From positions 11,530,663 through 11,594,662 of the forward strand of contig OY986964.1 of the NCBI GenBank assembly GCA_963920575.1: a stretch of DNA of 64,000 nt, given 5' to 3'. Position numbers and translations under genes: made by a program. Source of the DNA: Narthecium ossifragum (taxonomy: Eukaryota > Streptophyta > Magnoliopsida > Dioscoreales > Nartheciaceae). Shown here in pieces: positions 1-10,176 of this stretch; position 1 is the first letter of the stretch, and each line of letters opens with the position of its first letter. The notes below the pieces were generated by a model. It was not told where the DNA came from. It saw only the letters and a program-made list of their open reading frames with translations, and did not search any database.

Positions 1-85
1 TTCGCAACCCTCGGGGAGGGCGCAGAAAGGTGAGGAGAATGGCACGAGGAGCAGCAGAGTGTCGTTGAAGTGCAGCCCAAGGGTC
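1..85 (-). repeat. Inverted copy of a coding-like fragment also at 16803-16882
   Basis: Read on the minus strand, this stretch matches plus-strand 16803-16882 closely. Both encode the peptide LHFNDTLLLLVPFSSP, followed by LPEGCE. The sequence before that peptide differs between the two copies, so the match starts abruptly. On the minus strand the open frame extends upstream to about position 200 without a recognisable domain. The family is not recognised; it may be a mobile-element or host-gene fragment placed on both sides of the retrotransposon by rearrangement. Confidence 0.5.
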
Positions 86-297
86 TGGAGGTCGGGCTTA
101 GAGATCTCTTCCTCCCGGACAAGAGGAGAGGTCACCACCTCCGCCCATGTGCGTCCGACTGTGGCCGCTTGTCTCTCCCCTAGATTTGCACTCAGGGGCG
201 TCGCTAGCAAGCGCCTCTGCCAATCTAGATCAACACCATGCTCACACACCCTTTTCATCGGTGGCTCTCACACTCGCCAGGTCTGGATCAATACCTT

Positions 298-474
298 AAC
301 AACACATAAAAACAACAAAAAAGTACGCATAAAAACACATTAACTGCTCACGATGGAAAACACCTAAACAGCGCATAAAAACAACCAAAAGTACACATGA
401 AAACACCTTAACTGCTCACGGTGGAAAACACCTTAACAACGCATAAAACAACAAAAAGTACGCATAAAAACACC
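298..474. repeat. Short tandem repeat, about 2.6 copies of a 68-bp unit
   Basis: Three successive blocks share a GCATAAAAACAAC-like start and an AACTGCTCACGRTGGAAAAC-like middle. The third copy stops where retrotransposon LTR sequence begins near 475. The array therefore marks the broken left edge of the 5' LTR. Confidence 0.6.
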
Positions 475-1246
475 TTTGGAGAAGGAAAAAGATGACGGCG
501 AGGATGCGGATGGTGACAACTTCTTATTCCAACCCGATGGCTTTCATCCAAAAGATGAGTTGCTAATTCTTGTATTTAGGAATATCATGAAACCCTAGTG
601 TAGTTTTGGTTTTTCTTTAGTTTGATTCTTGTGAACTTCTCGATGCATGATCTCATGAATATGGTTTTATTATTAATAGAGTTGAAGGAACAGTGCTCCC
701 TTGACGTACTTTCAGTCCTACATGATTTCTGTGATTGATTGTAGAGATTTATAAGATGGTTTTCATGAAATTATTGATTTGCCTTTGAGATAAGTTATGC
801 TACGCAAAGATAGGTTGTGCCAAGGTCATTAGGAGTAGTATAATTTAAAGTAATCGTTGGACCAAAGACAATCTATGCCAAGCAAAGATAGGTTATACCA
901 TTGGGAACATTAACTTTCTTTTAGGGATTCATGTGAGCTTGTAGTCATATGATCCATAATGTTGAGAGAAGGGAGCAAGATGATAACTAGAGAAGATTAA
1001 TAACGAAACTAGGGCGGATTGAGTAATTCCTAAGTAACTACTCCATTGATTCGAATTGATCAACCTTTTATTTCTTTTCTTTATTAGTTAGATAACTCTA
1101 TTCTATCTTTGATTCTTTTCCTTAGTTTTAGGGTTTCGAGAATTGATTTCAGTTTCCAATGATTTCCCTGTGGATCGACTCCCGACTTCACCGCTATTTC
1201 TACCCTGTAGTTTAGTGATTGATTAAGGATTATAAATTTAATATTT
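475..1246 (+). repeat. Truncated 5' LTR of an Athila/Tat-like retrotransposon
   Basis: This segment aligns base for base, with scattered differences, to the 3' LTR copy at 5835-6369 plus 16202-16460. The first half of the LTR (equivalent of 5270-5834, starting TGATGAGTC) is missing. The last part of the LTR is also missing. In its place, positions 1248-1277 repeat the LTR's own 1174-1203 (ATCGACTCCCGACTTCACCG...), after which unrelated internal sequence follows. No primer-binding site remains at this junction, so this copy cannot prime reverse transcription. Confidence 0.75.
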
Positions 1247-1436
1247 TATCGACTCCCGACTTCACCGCTATTTCTACTCTTAACTCACTTTCTTTGCTTA
1301 GTTAAGTTTTTTTTTATCTTTCTTATTTTTCCCTTTCTTTATTTTATACTTTTTAGGAATTTTCTGACAATTTTTTGGAATTTTTGCAGCATTGGAACAG
1401 ATTTTTCTTGAAGGAAGCATCTCACCCGCAGCTTGG

Positions 1437-1471
1437 AGCGATCGGTCGGACCCCAAACCGACCGATCGGAA
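1437..1471. promoter_or_regulatory. Perfect 11-bp inverted repeat, CGATCGGTCGG / CCGACCGATCG
   Basis: Two exactly complementary 11-base arms are separated by an 8-base loop (ACCCCAAA), in the leader upstream of the gag-like reading frame. It belongs to the GATCGG-type palindromic blocks seen in several LTR families of this window. Its role is unknown; a transcript would fold here into a stable stem. Confidence 0.6.
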
Positions 1472-1595
1472 TTGCGCAATCAGGTAAGTTTTCTAAATTC
1501 AAAATTTTCCGTTTCGATCATTGTTTTTCGGATTTTCTCCTCTCCTCAGAATCTTCTGTTTTCTTTTTCTCTTTCTGATATATGATTTTGCATGC

Positions 1596-2720
1596 ATGGC
1601 CAATTTTTATATGCCACCGGGTGCCATGTCGAATGACGATTTGCCTTTTGGTTATGGACCCGCTTACAATAATGACATATATGGTTTCTCAAATCCGGCA
1701 TATAAATCACATTCATACGTGTATAATCCGAATTTTAGAAACCATACATACCCTAATTGGCAATTCAAAGGTTATCAACCTCCTAACGTTCAACCATGGA
1801 ACATAGAAACACCGTCCCAAAATTTTGAACCTAGTTTTGGACAGCAATCTCCTTCACAAGCATCCTCTAACCCGACTATGGATACAATCATGAGGACACT
1901 TGCCAACATGAATGCTAGTATGAATAACATGAATGCTAAGATGGAAAAAATTGTAAGAGATGTTAACTCTAATGATCAATCAATTAAGAAAATAGAGACA
2001 CAAATACAACAACTAGCCCACATGGATGATTTATATTATGAGAATGAGGATTATGTAAATGATTCTATGCCTCTTCTTTATGATGACAATGCTTTGCCAA
2101 TTCATGATACTATTGATAATGTTTTGCCGGCTGTTGAAAATAAAATTGATGAATGCTACCCGGTTTTACATTCTGGGCCTTATATGTATTTTGGTCATTC
2201 TTATGAAGCAAGTCTTTTTTATAATAGTGATGATGAGGGTTGTTATGCTAAATTTCCGATTGTTCATGTTGAGTTGAATGATGATAATATGTCTATTTAC
2301 AATAATCATAATGAGTATGAGCATATTAGTGAGACCCCCTGTCAGGAATCTCAAGTTGAACTTCTACATGATGAGTTGAATGATGAAGATGTGCCTATTA
2401 GTGATAAACATAATGAGGATGACGGTGTTAGCAATATTCCTTGTCTAGAGCCTCAGTTTGAGATTCTACTTTTAATATCATCCCCATTAGTTGAAAGTTG
2501 TGAGGAGAAGAAACCTAACATGAGTGAAGACCATGTCAATTTCTATCGTCCTTTCATCAAAAATCGTTTTAAACGCTCTTATCCTGTGTATTCTTTATTT
2601 TCTAAGGACTTCTTTTTATTCTTTGATGAAGCATGTATGTATATATTTACCATGATTCTGGCCATGTATTTCTTCACATGGAATCATCGACCTCCTAAAT
2701 TTGATTTTGGAAGCGTCTAA
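1596..2720 (+). CDS. Gag-like protein of the Athila/Tat-like element
   Basis: A 374-residue open frame starting MANFYMPPGAMSND. The ATG at 1596 is preferred because the 25 upstream in-frame residues are hydrophobic leader translation without an ATG. The N-terminal third is rich in Pro, Asn, Tyr and Gln. Residues of about 105-155 are a Met/Asn/Lys-rich predicted coiled coil ending in ETQIQQLA, which resembles the coiled-coil end of Athila-type Gag proteins. The rest is very acidic (repeated DDE/NDE patches), and the last 60 residues are basic then hydrophobic. No zinc knuckle or protease is seen. It has no in-frame stop, unlike most frames in this window. An alternative is an accessory ORF of a LARD-type element; I cannot assign a reaction. 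Confidence 0.55.
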   Translation: MANFYMPPGAMSNDDLPFGYGPAYNNDIYGFSNPAYKSHSYVYNPNFRNHTYPNWQFKGYQPPNVQPWNIETPSQNFEPSFGQQSPSQASSNPTMDTIMRTLANMNASMNNMNAKMEKIVRDVNSNDQSIKKIETQIQQLAHMDDLYYENEDYVNDSMPLLYDDNALPIHDTIDNVLPAVENKIDECYPVLHSGPYMYFGHSYEASLFYNSDDEGCYAKFPIVHVELNDDNMSIYNNHNEYEHISETPCQESQVELLHDELNDEDVPISDKHNEDDGVSNIPCLEPQFEILLLISSPLVESCEEKKPNMSEDHVNFYRPFIKNRFKRSYPVYSLFSKDFFLFFDEACMYIFTMILAMYFFTWNHRPPKFDFGSV

Positions 2721-2879
2721 TAAAAGACGTAAAATTACGCGCTTCCTGGAAGGCAACCCAGTTTTTAGGATTTTTCCTTAGTTTTTAGAATTTTATTTAA
2801 TTATTATGAGTTCCCCCTGATTTTTAAGATTTTTCCATTATTATTTTTCCCATTTTTCATTTTTTTCCGAAATTTCCTT

Positions 2880-3740
2880 ATTTTTCCCCCGAGTTTTTCT
2901 CTCTCCTTCTCGTCGCGGCTCACCAGTGAGCCATGGGCTCGTCATCCCGGCTCCGCCTGGCTTCCAGCGGCTCACCCCGAGCCGTCTACCGTCTCCACTT
3001 CTCCGCCCATCCCCGTCCCTCCAAACCACCACCTACATCACCGCCATCTGCTCCTCTACCTCCTCACGGCCTCCTATTCCCCCAATTTCTCCTCTTCCGA
3101 TGTTTGTGAGCCCCTACGTTTCCACGGGCCATCTCCAATCTCCTCATCCCGTGCCTCCCATCACCCATTAATACCTCCAGAACCTTCCTCCGGCAACCAC
3201 GAAGCTTCTGCCACCATCAAATCCTTTCCTTGCCGCCGGGATCATCGGCTTCAAACTCCGACGATTCTACCTATCCGACCACCTTCAATCCGCCGGCTGG
3301 AAGCTCAATTTGTCCATCCGCCACCATTACTTACCTCAATTCGTCCCTGGATCACCGGAATTCGTCTCCAGCGATCTAAACCGCGCCACAACCATCTCCA
3401 ATCCACTGCTGAAAGCCACCAATCCATCGATCAGACACCGTACATAGACTCCTTGAGCCATCATGATTCTTCCTGTACCTTCCCTGTCTTCCGGCGATGA
3501 TGTTTTGCCGTTGATCCATCGCCGGCGAGTTTCAGCCATCCGATTATTGCTGGACATGATCCAGGTGCTATAGTGATCCGATTTGCGATTGGACGGTTTA
3601 GATCTTCAATCAGGACCATAATCTGCATATTCAAGTCATCCAGGCATCCTAGAGCTTCCACGGGTGTTCAATTCTTTCTATCTCCACCAAATTCTATATT
3701 CAATCTCGTCGCAGGCGCCCGACTGTGGATGGGATGAACA
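2880..3740 (+). other. GC-rich, C-rich segment inside the Athila-like element, no gene recognised
   Basis: Base composition changes sharply from AT-rich flanks to a C- and CCG-rich strand. Several short Pro/Ser/Arg-rich frames are open, but none continues or matches a domain I know. It could be a captured host fragment or a structured untranslated part of the element. Confidence 0.4.
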
Positions 3741-4558
3741 TTTATACGATGATGAATAATTTGGTGCTCTGCTTGGATGTTTTTGGTTCGTTATTTCTTT
3801 GTCTGTGATGTCTAGATGATGATTTATGATGCTACTGTAATCTCCTTTCCAGTTTCTGCATTAGTTACTTTGGTTGATTAATGTTTGTATAGATCAATAT
3901 ATCATGAAAATACAAAGAAAACTATGCTGAAATTTTCTATGATTCTAATACATTTTTGAACTCTTATTTGTTATATTTGATCTTTTGTGAAAGGTATGTA
4001 TTTCTTTGACAGGTTACGCTTGGGAGGAATAAATTTTATTGCCAATGGCGGTGATTTCTGTATTTATGAGGGAACGCTATTTTGGAGCTAAATTACGGTT
4101 ATCTCTACCCGATTTTCTTTGCTTTATTTTTATGACTTAGTGTAATTGGGGACAATTACATTTAAGTTGGGGGTAGCATTTATAAATTTCATGCTTATTT
4201 TTTTTTTGATAACCAAATATTATACATCCCTTGAATTATGTCAAAAGAATGAAATTATGATATAATTTCACAAAAGTGCATGTTTTAGAAATTTATTTTA
4301 TGAATTATTCTGAAACTTGTATGTCATCTAAGAAATAGTAAATTTTTGCTATGCATGATATTATTTCTATACTTTAACACTTTTACCATGATCTAAGGAT
4401 AGCTTGACATATCCTAATGCACATGTTCATGACCACATGTTAAGGGGTTGATATTAGATTCTAAGCATGATACTAGAATAGATTTACAATTCTATGTCAT
4501 GGCACTAAAAATACATGAACACATACAATTATTTGAGTATGCGAAAAAAATGAAAAAA

Positions 4559-4726
4559 AGTGGATTTTCAACTTAGTAACCGGGCAGTGTGCCTAACCAA
4601 CGTGTTGTTCGCGTAAAACAGTTGAAATTTTTGGAAAAACAAATAAGGGTTTTATACTTAGTAACCAGGCAAGGTGCCTAACAAGGTGTGTTGTTCGTGT
4701 AAAACAGTTGAAATTCCTGAAAAAAA
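4559..4726 (+). repeat. Direct repeat of about 75 bp in two copies
   Basis: Two adjacent copies share ACTTAGTAACCRGGCARKGTG, then CCTAAC..., GTTGTTCGYGTAAAACAGTTG and AAATT. They lie about 95 bp apart in the non-coding 3' part of the element, a typical place for repeats in Athila/Tat elements. Confidence 0.6.
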
Positions 4727-5240
4727 AGAAAAAGAAATGAAAAAAAAACCCATATATTGCTATATGATAAGTGGAAGATATGTGCGTGGATAGGATTGTG
4801 TTCTTGAATAGTAGAAGTGCTTAGATATAATTGATGCTCTGACGCATGTAGAATCCTATTCACACACACAAATGTTAAAGTTGTTCTTAATTGTGGTTAA
4901 ATATGTTGAAGTGTTGGAAATATGTTATGACATGTTTTGATTTACTATGTTTTGATGTGACTATGAGTAGAATAATAAATTCATGGGTATGATTTCTATT
5001 TTATGCAATGGAGTTGAAGAATATTGTGATGGATTTTTAATGATATGATCAACGGAATGTATAGATATTTGTGGGTGTCAACTCTGAAAACCCTCAGGAG
5101 ACTATAACTCCTCCATTGGGGTAACCCAGGGGTTTAAAGGCTTGTTGCACATGCTAAGTGCAATCGTGAGACCTACGAAAGTGGCTAGTTAGATTTATTG
5201 TTTTCTTTATATCTTTTCTTTGCTCGAGGACTAGCAAAGT

Positions 5241-5269
5241 GTAAGTTGGGGGGGGGGGGGGGGGGGTTG
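5241..5269 (+). promoter_or_regulatory. Polypurine tract next to the 3' LTR
   Basis: AAGTT is followed by a run of about 20 G residues, then TTG, directly before the LTR start TGATGAGTCATT. This is the expected position for the plus-strand primer. A similar AAGTTGGGGGTAG occurs at about 4164-4176 and may be a second, internal tract. Confidence 0.75.
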
Positions 5270-6369
5270 TGATGAGTCATTAATTATATATAATTAAACC
5301 CCTTAAATTACCTTTTTTAGGCCTAGAATAGATGCATTTGATATCCTATTGCTTGATTTCAGGTTTAATTAGGATTTCAGAAGAAAATACAAGAAATTCG
5401 GTCAAAAATCACTAAATCCTGCAAAAAGATTGCTTCATCGTATGTTTGGAAATAAATCACCAGATATTCTACAGAACTCTACATATTCTGAAATTCGGGG
5501 AGATGAAAGCAGACGTCAAGAGCTACAACTTTTATGTTGAAGACTTTGTGAGATTCCGTATATATTATCGCTAGTTTTGAAGCAAAGTTGGATCTATGAA
5601 AGCTAAATTTGATAAAGGCTGAAATTAATTAATGACGTGGCAGTGAAGACCCAGTCAGACCGACTGGAGCGATGGATCGGATTTGAGTCCGATCAATCGC
5701 TCCGATGACGTCACAACCCGGAATTTAGAGAAATTAGAGTTTAAGTTCAATTATTACTCCTAATTCTGGGATTAAAGGTTTCTATTATATAAAGGGGTTA
5801 TTCCAGCCGAATTTCTCATCTTTTTGACAATCTTTGGAGAAGGAAAAAAAGACGGCGAGGATGCGGATGGTGACAGCTTCTTATTCCAACCCGATGGCTT
5901 TCATCCAAAAGATGAATTGCTAATTCTTGTATTTAGGAATATCATGAAACCCTAGTGTAGTTTTGGTTTTTCTTTAGTTTGATTCTTGTGAACTTCTCGA
6001 TGCATGATCTCATGAATATGGTTTTATTGTTAATAGAGTTGAAGGAATAGTGTTCCCTTGACGTACTTTCAGTCCTACATGATTTCTGTGATTGATTGTA
6101 GAAATTTATGAGATGGTTTTCATGAAGTTATTGGTTTGCCTTTGAGATAAGCTATGCTACATGAAGATAGGTTGTGCCAAGGTCATTAGGAGTAGTATAA
6201 TTTAAAGTAATCGTAGTAGTATAATTTAAAGTAATCGTAGAATCAAAGACAATCCATGTCAAGCAAAAATAGGTTATGCCGTTGGGAACATTAACTTTCT
6301 TTTAGGGATTCATGTGAGCTTGTAGTCATATGATCCATAATGTTGAGAGAATGGAGCAAGATGATAACT
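5270..6369 (+). repeat. 3' LTR of the Athila/Tat-like element, first part
   Basis: The LTR starts TGATGAGTCATTAATT directly after the polypurine tract. It holds a hairpin at 5676-5703 (GAGCGATGGATCGGA against TCCGATCAATCGCTC, 14 of 15 paired), a TATATAAAGG promoter-like box near 5786, and a transcript-like stretch matching 475-960. Positions 6188-6236 contain a 27-bp tandem duplication absent from the 5' copy. It stops at 6369, where a CACTA transposon is inserted, and resumes at 16202. Confidence 0.8.
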
Positions 6370-6384
6370 CATTATAAAAAAAAA

Positions 6385-6800
6385 GACTTTTAGCGACCAA
6401 TATAGTGGTCGCCATAAGTGCACAATATGGTCGCTAAAGCCCCGAAATGGCCTTTAGCGACCATTACCGTTTGGTCGCCAAGTGGTCAAAAATAAGTGGT
6501 CACAACTAGTACTTTCCGACCAAGTCAAGTTGGTCGCAAACGGTTAAGTATCAGCGACCAACTTTAGTCGCAAATGGTCTTCTTTTTTGTCGCATTAAAT
6601 TCCAACGAGTTGGTCGCTAAAGGTACCAACTCATGGTGACCACTCCAATTTGGTCGCAATAAATAGTTCAATAGCGACCATATGTCTGGCCGCTACTTTG
6701 ATTCCGAAGGTCACCAGCATGATCAATTGCGACCATATGTTGGTCTCAAAAAAGTCAAATGAGTTCAATTGCGACCAAAACAATGGTCGCTAAAAGCCTT
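6385..6800. promoter_or_regulatory. Subterminal repeat cluster of the CACTA element
   Basis: Many short direct and inverted copies of TTGGTCGC / GCGACCA lie within 400 bp of the left end, such as GGTCGCTAAAG and AGCGACCAA. In En/Spm elements such clusters bind the TNPA-type protein. Comparable GCGACC copies are not visible in the last 300 bp at the right end. Confidence 0.75.
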
Positions 6801-7037
6801 TTTCTAACAAAAAATGTAGTCACTACAAAACTACTTATAGGAACCAATACATTTGGGTCACTATAAACCTGCTCAAATTAACCACACTATTAAAGACCCA
6901 ATTTAGAATATTCAAACGTCATATTAATTCGAATATGAACTTACATTGCAATTCAAATTCATATCTAAAGTAATTTTAACAAAACATAAAGAAAAAGAAA
7001 ATCGTTATATCAAATTATAATTGCAATTAGTTGTCTT

Positions 7038-9884
7038 CTAACTTTGCTTAGGCATAGTATTAATAAAAGCCATGACCGTTGCAAGCTGAGACTTAAAGCT
7101 TGAAATTTCTGCTTTGGTTTCTTCCTTTGACTCCTTCAACATTGTCTCGTATTTTACCTTCAACTCCTCCAACATCGATTCATACTTCACTTGGGACTCC
7201 TCCATCATCAACTTATAATTTTCCACTTCTTGTGTTAACATGGTGATTTGAGCTGTGTCTTTGGAGCTTTTTGGAATATGCATCGCTGAATTTCCCATCC
7301 CCGACCTCCCCAAGACCTCGCTAAACACTGCCTCTTCTGATCTCAATGTTTGCCCACATTCATCGTTACTTTGTATCATCAGTTCCTGCATCTTTCTCTA
7401 CACAAGCAAAGAAGAAAACAAATACAAGAGATTAGGAATATGATAACAAACATTGACTATGTTTCCCTTTGTTGATAACAAACATTGTCTGGCAATACCT
7501 GAAGCAAATAGGAAGCATGAATTTTCAGACCTATCATAATGACAACTGAGAAACATGCATTCCAACTTCGATTAGGTACTCAATGTGAAATTGTAAATAA
7601 TACCACAATCATCCAAAATGTTACTTAAAAGTACAACTTTTATAACCTGGCAGCAATGCAATAGTCTCCTAAACATTCTACATCCTCATCATTTAAAAAG
7701 TGTACTGCATACCATAATTCTCCAGTTTATGGAATTCATTCATCACAAAGCACACAAAGAGTCGCCTAGCTTTGATAACTTCAACAAAGATACTAGTTAT
7801 ACTAGGACCACTTACCATTAGGATTCATTACACCCAGCAACCACTGATGTTGAGGATGAAGAGAAAGTTCCACTCACTGAAGAAGAGAACTCACAAACCG
7901 AAATACATAAAGTTTCAGCAGCTGACTAAAGGTCATGCCTCATACAATCAAGAAACTTTAGCAAATAGGAGCAGCATTTATTCAATTCTAAGAGCTGGCA
8001 TCGGTCCAATCGCACTGTTCTGGGTATCAATCACATGAGAAGCCTTATCATGAAGGAAAAACTAGATTCAACTTATTGTTCTTCAAGGAAAGATGGTTAT
8101 GCTAGCAGTGATTGGGAGTGGACTGACAACAACAAACTCAAGCTTGAGGATTATCTGAAAATTATTTGTTCTGATCACCAAACAATAAGCGATTGTTTTC
8201 TACACTAGAGAGTCAATTTTGAGCCAAATTTCTAGCCGAACACGTGATGTTTTTGGACGTTGACAACCCCAAGTGGAAACACCTTTTTTTTTTAAGTTCT
8301 ACATCCAATGATCCAAGTCATGGTAAGCTTGAACCTTTTTTAGTGGATGAAACAAGAAAGAAATAGCTCGTCCGCTTAAAAGCTCTTCATTGCCCTGTCC
8401 TTACACTGTTCATATTTTCTGTATCTGTGACTCAAAATATAGAATCCAGAACTCAAAATTGAAAATTACATGGACTGAAATAATACAAAATATAGACCCC
8501 AGAAACTTCAAAAGGCTAGCTGGTTTAAAAGTTGCCAAGAAGAGAAATAGAGGGAAGCATGATACTTACATAGTTTTCTTCTGCACCAGGAGTAACAAAA
8601 GACCCATACTTCTTAGTATGAGTCAATTCGTAGAACTCAACTAGACTGGTGTTTTCATCTCCTTTACTCTTCTGTAGCATATTTAAACAATAAGTATGGT
8701 TAGATGAACAAGGACATACAAAAATAATTAGTTTGTCATAAAATAAAACTATCATATATTTACCATCTCATCTAGACGGGCAACAAAAGACCTTTGACCA
8801 CTAGTGTGATTCACTTTCAATTTGCTCCTGTTCTTTGCATTCTTCTCTGCCATTCCATGCCATATATAGATCAAAGCTATTAATGTAGCTAAGAAATTTA
8901 TAAAGCATGATTGGAAAAATCAATTAATGAATTTTACACATGCCTTGAATTCGTTGCTATCGAATAAGTCACATAGATGATGCCATGCTTCTTGACTCAG
9001 CTCCTCTGGTGGATGGGAGATAGCAATAGTCTTACTTTCATACTTTTTAAAATGCTTGTGCAGCTCATACCTTGCAGTCTTGAAAGCGGATGCCATTTTC
9101 GTCTTAGTGCACTCTCTATCCTCAACTCTAGTCCAATCAAGAGTGAAATCCTCCTACGAATAAGATGCAACTAGAAAATTGTTACTCTAAAATTTATACT
9201 TGTATACTGTCGCAAATAAGGAGTGATTTAGACTTACTAGGATACGGTCGTACAACTCCATTTTCGTATTATCATCAACAAGTCTCCAATGGGGACTACC
9301 AAGCAGGCCGAAGTTCCGAATAGTGTACTTTATCCTTGCCAACATAACTTTAGCATTCTTCCCTACGGGCCCCTTTGTACGAGGAGGGACATAGACCTCA
9401 ATTTTTCCCATCTTTCTAAGCTTATTAAAGCTCTTGCATTTGGCCTTACCACGACCATATTTTGGACAAGAGGTTGCTGCATCATGAGAATGAAAGCATT
9501 GTTAGGAAAAACAAGCAATAAGAAAAAAAAGAACACACTTGACCTACAAATTAAGTTAACCGGAATAACTCATAGTCTGAATAAGATCTACAAAATAAGA
9601 AAAAAAAAGAAGAGACAGTGAGAATATATGTAAATTAAACACTTACAAGAAATACTACTGGATGTTGGTACAACAATTTGTTGTACTTGCCCTTGTTGTC
9701 GTGCTGATTCTGCCGAATTTGTTGAATTCTCTCCCAAGGGCATCGATCCTGATTCTGATTGTCCTCTTTTAGAAAGACTTTCCCCTGAAACCCTAGAGGA
9801 ATTGCCAACCTCTAAAATACGATTTGGTGGAGGTCTCAAAGGCTGTCCTCCACGTGCTCCTCGACCTCACCCACGTGTTGCCAT
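7038..9884 (-). CDS. TNPA-like protein of the CACTA element (Transposase_24 type), multi-exon
   Basis: Minus-strand exons can be followed in phase: about 9884-9647, 9476-9238, 9153-8945, 8855-8765, 8675-8563 and 7390-7038. Exon 1 ends with a single base that joins exon 2 in frame, with GT and AG at the sites. Recognisable blocks are GKIEVYVPPRTKGPVGKNAK and IRNFGLLGSPHWRLVDD in exon 2, PPEELSQEAWHHLCDLF in exon 3, KNRSKLKVNHTSGQRSF in exon 4 and EVLGRSGMG followed by a long coiled coil in the last exon. These match plant Ptta/En/Spm Transposase_24 proteins, which bind subterminal repeats and dimerise. The first ATG (9884) is followed by an in-frame TGA at codon 6, so either translation starts elsewhere or the gene is newly broken. 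The exon 3/4 junction is uncertain. Confidence 0.75.
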
Positions 9885-10176
9885 GCTGATTCAGAAACAA
9901 ATATCACACTATATGCTAATTCAGAAACAAATTAGCCGGCAAAATACTCCACAAACACACCGAGAACAATAACAAGCAGAACAAACTCATGGGAATCTCT
10001 TCCACCATATGTTTCAGTCAATATATCTCATGAAAGCTAAGATCTACAAAATTACTGAAGTTGTCAAGCATTGCAAATGAAAAACAACAGCTAGTTAGAC
10101 CTTCTAAGGAGAAGACAGACTGATTACACTATCCTTCATCCACTTCCGTGACCTCTGCTTCATTAAATCCAACATC

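Larger units (their letters stand above)
1247..5269 (+). mobile_element. Internal region of the Athila/Tat-like element
   Basis: This lies between the two related LTRs and contains one long reading frame (1596-2720), a GC-rich stretch, an internal direct repeat and a final G-rich polypurine tract before the 3' LTR at 5270. Just after the reading frame, 2748-2760 carries GGAAGGCAACCCA, a block I associate with the internal region of plant Athila elements. No protease, reverse transcriptase, RNase H or integrase motif is visible. The element is therefore non-autonomous or heavily deleted. The lineage call rests on the LTR start (TGATGAGTCATTAATT), the LTR end (GACGACATTTGCGAGCGATCA) and the polypurine tract style. 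Confidence 0.65.
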
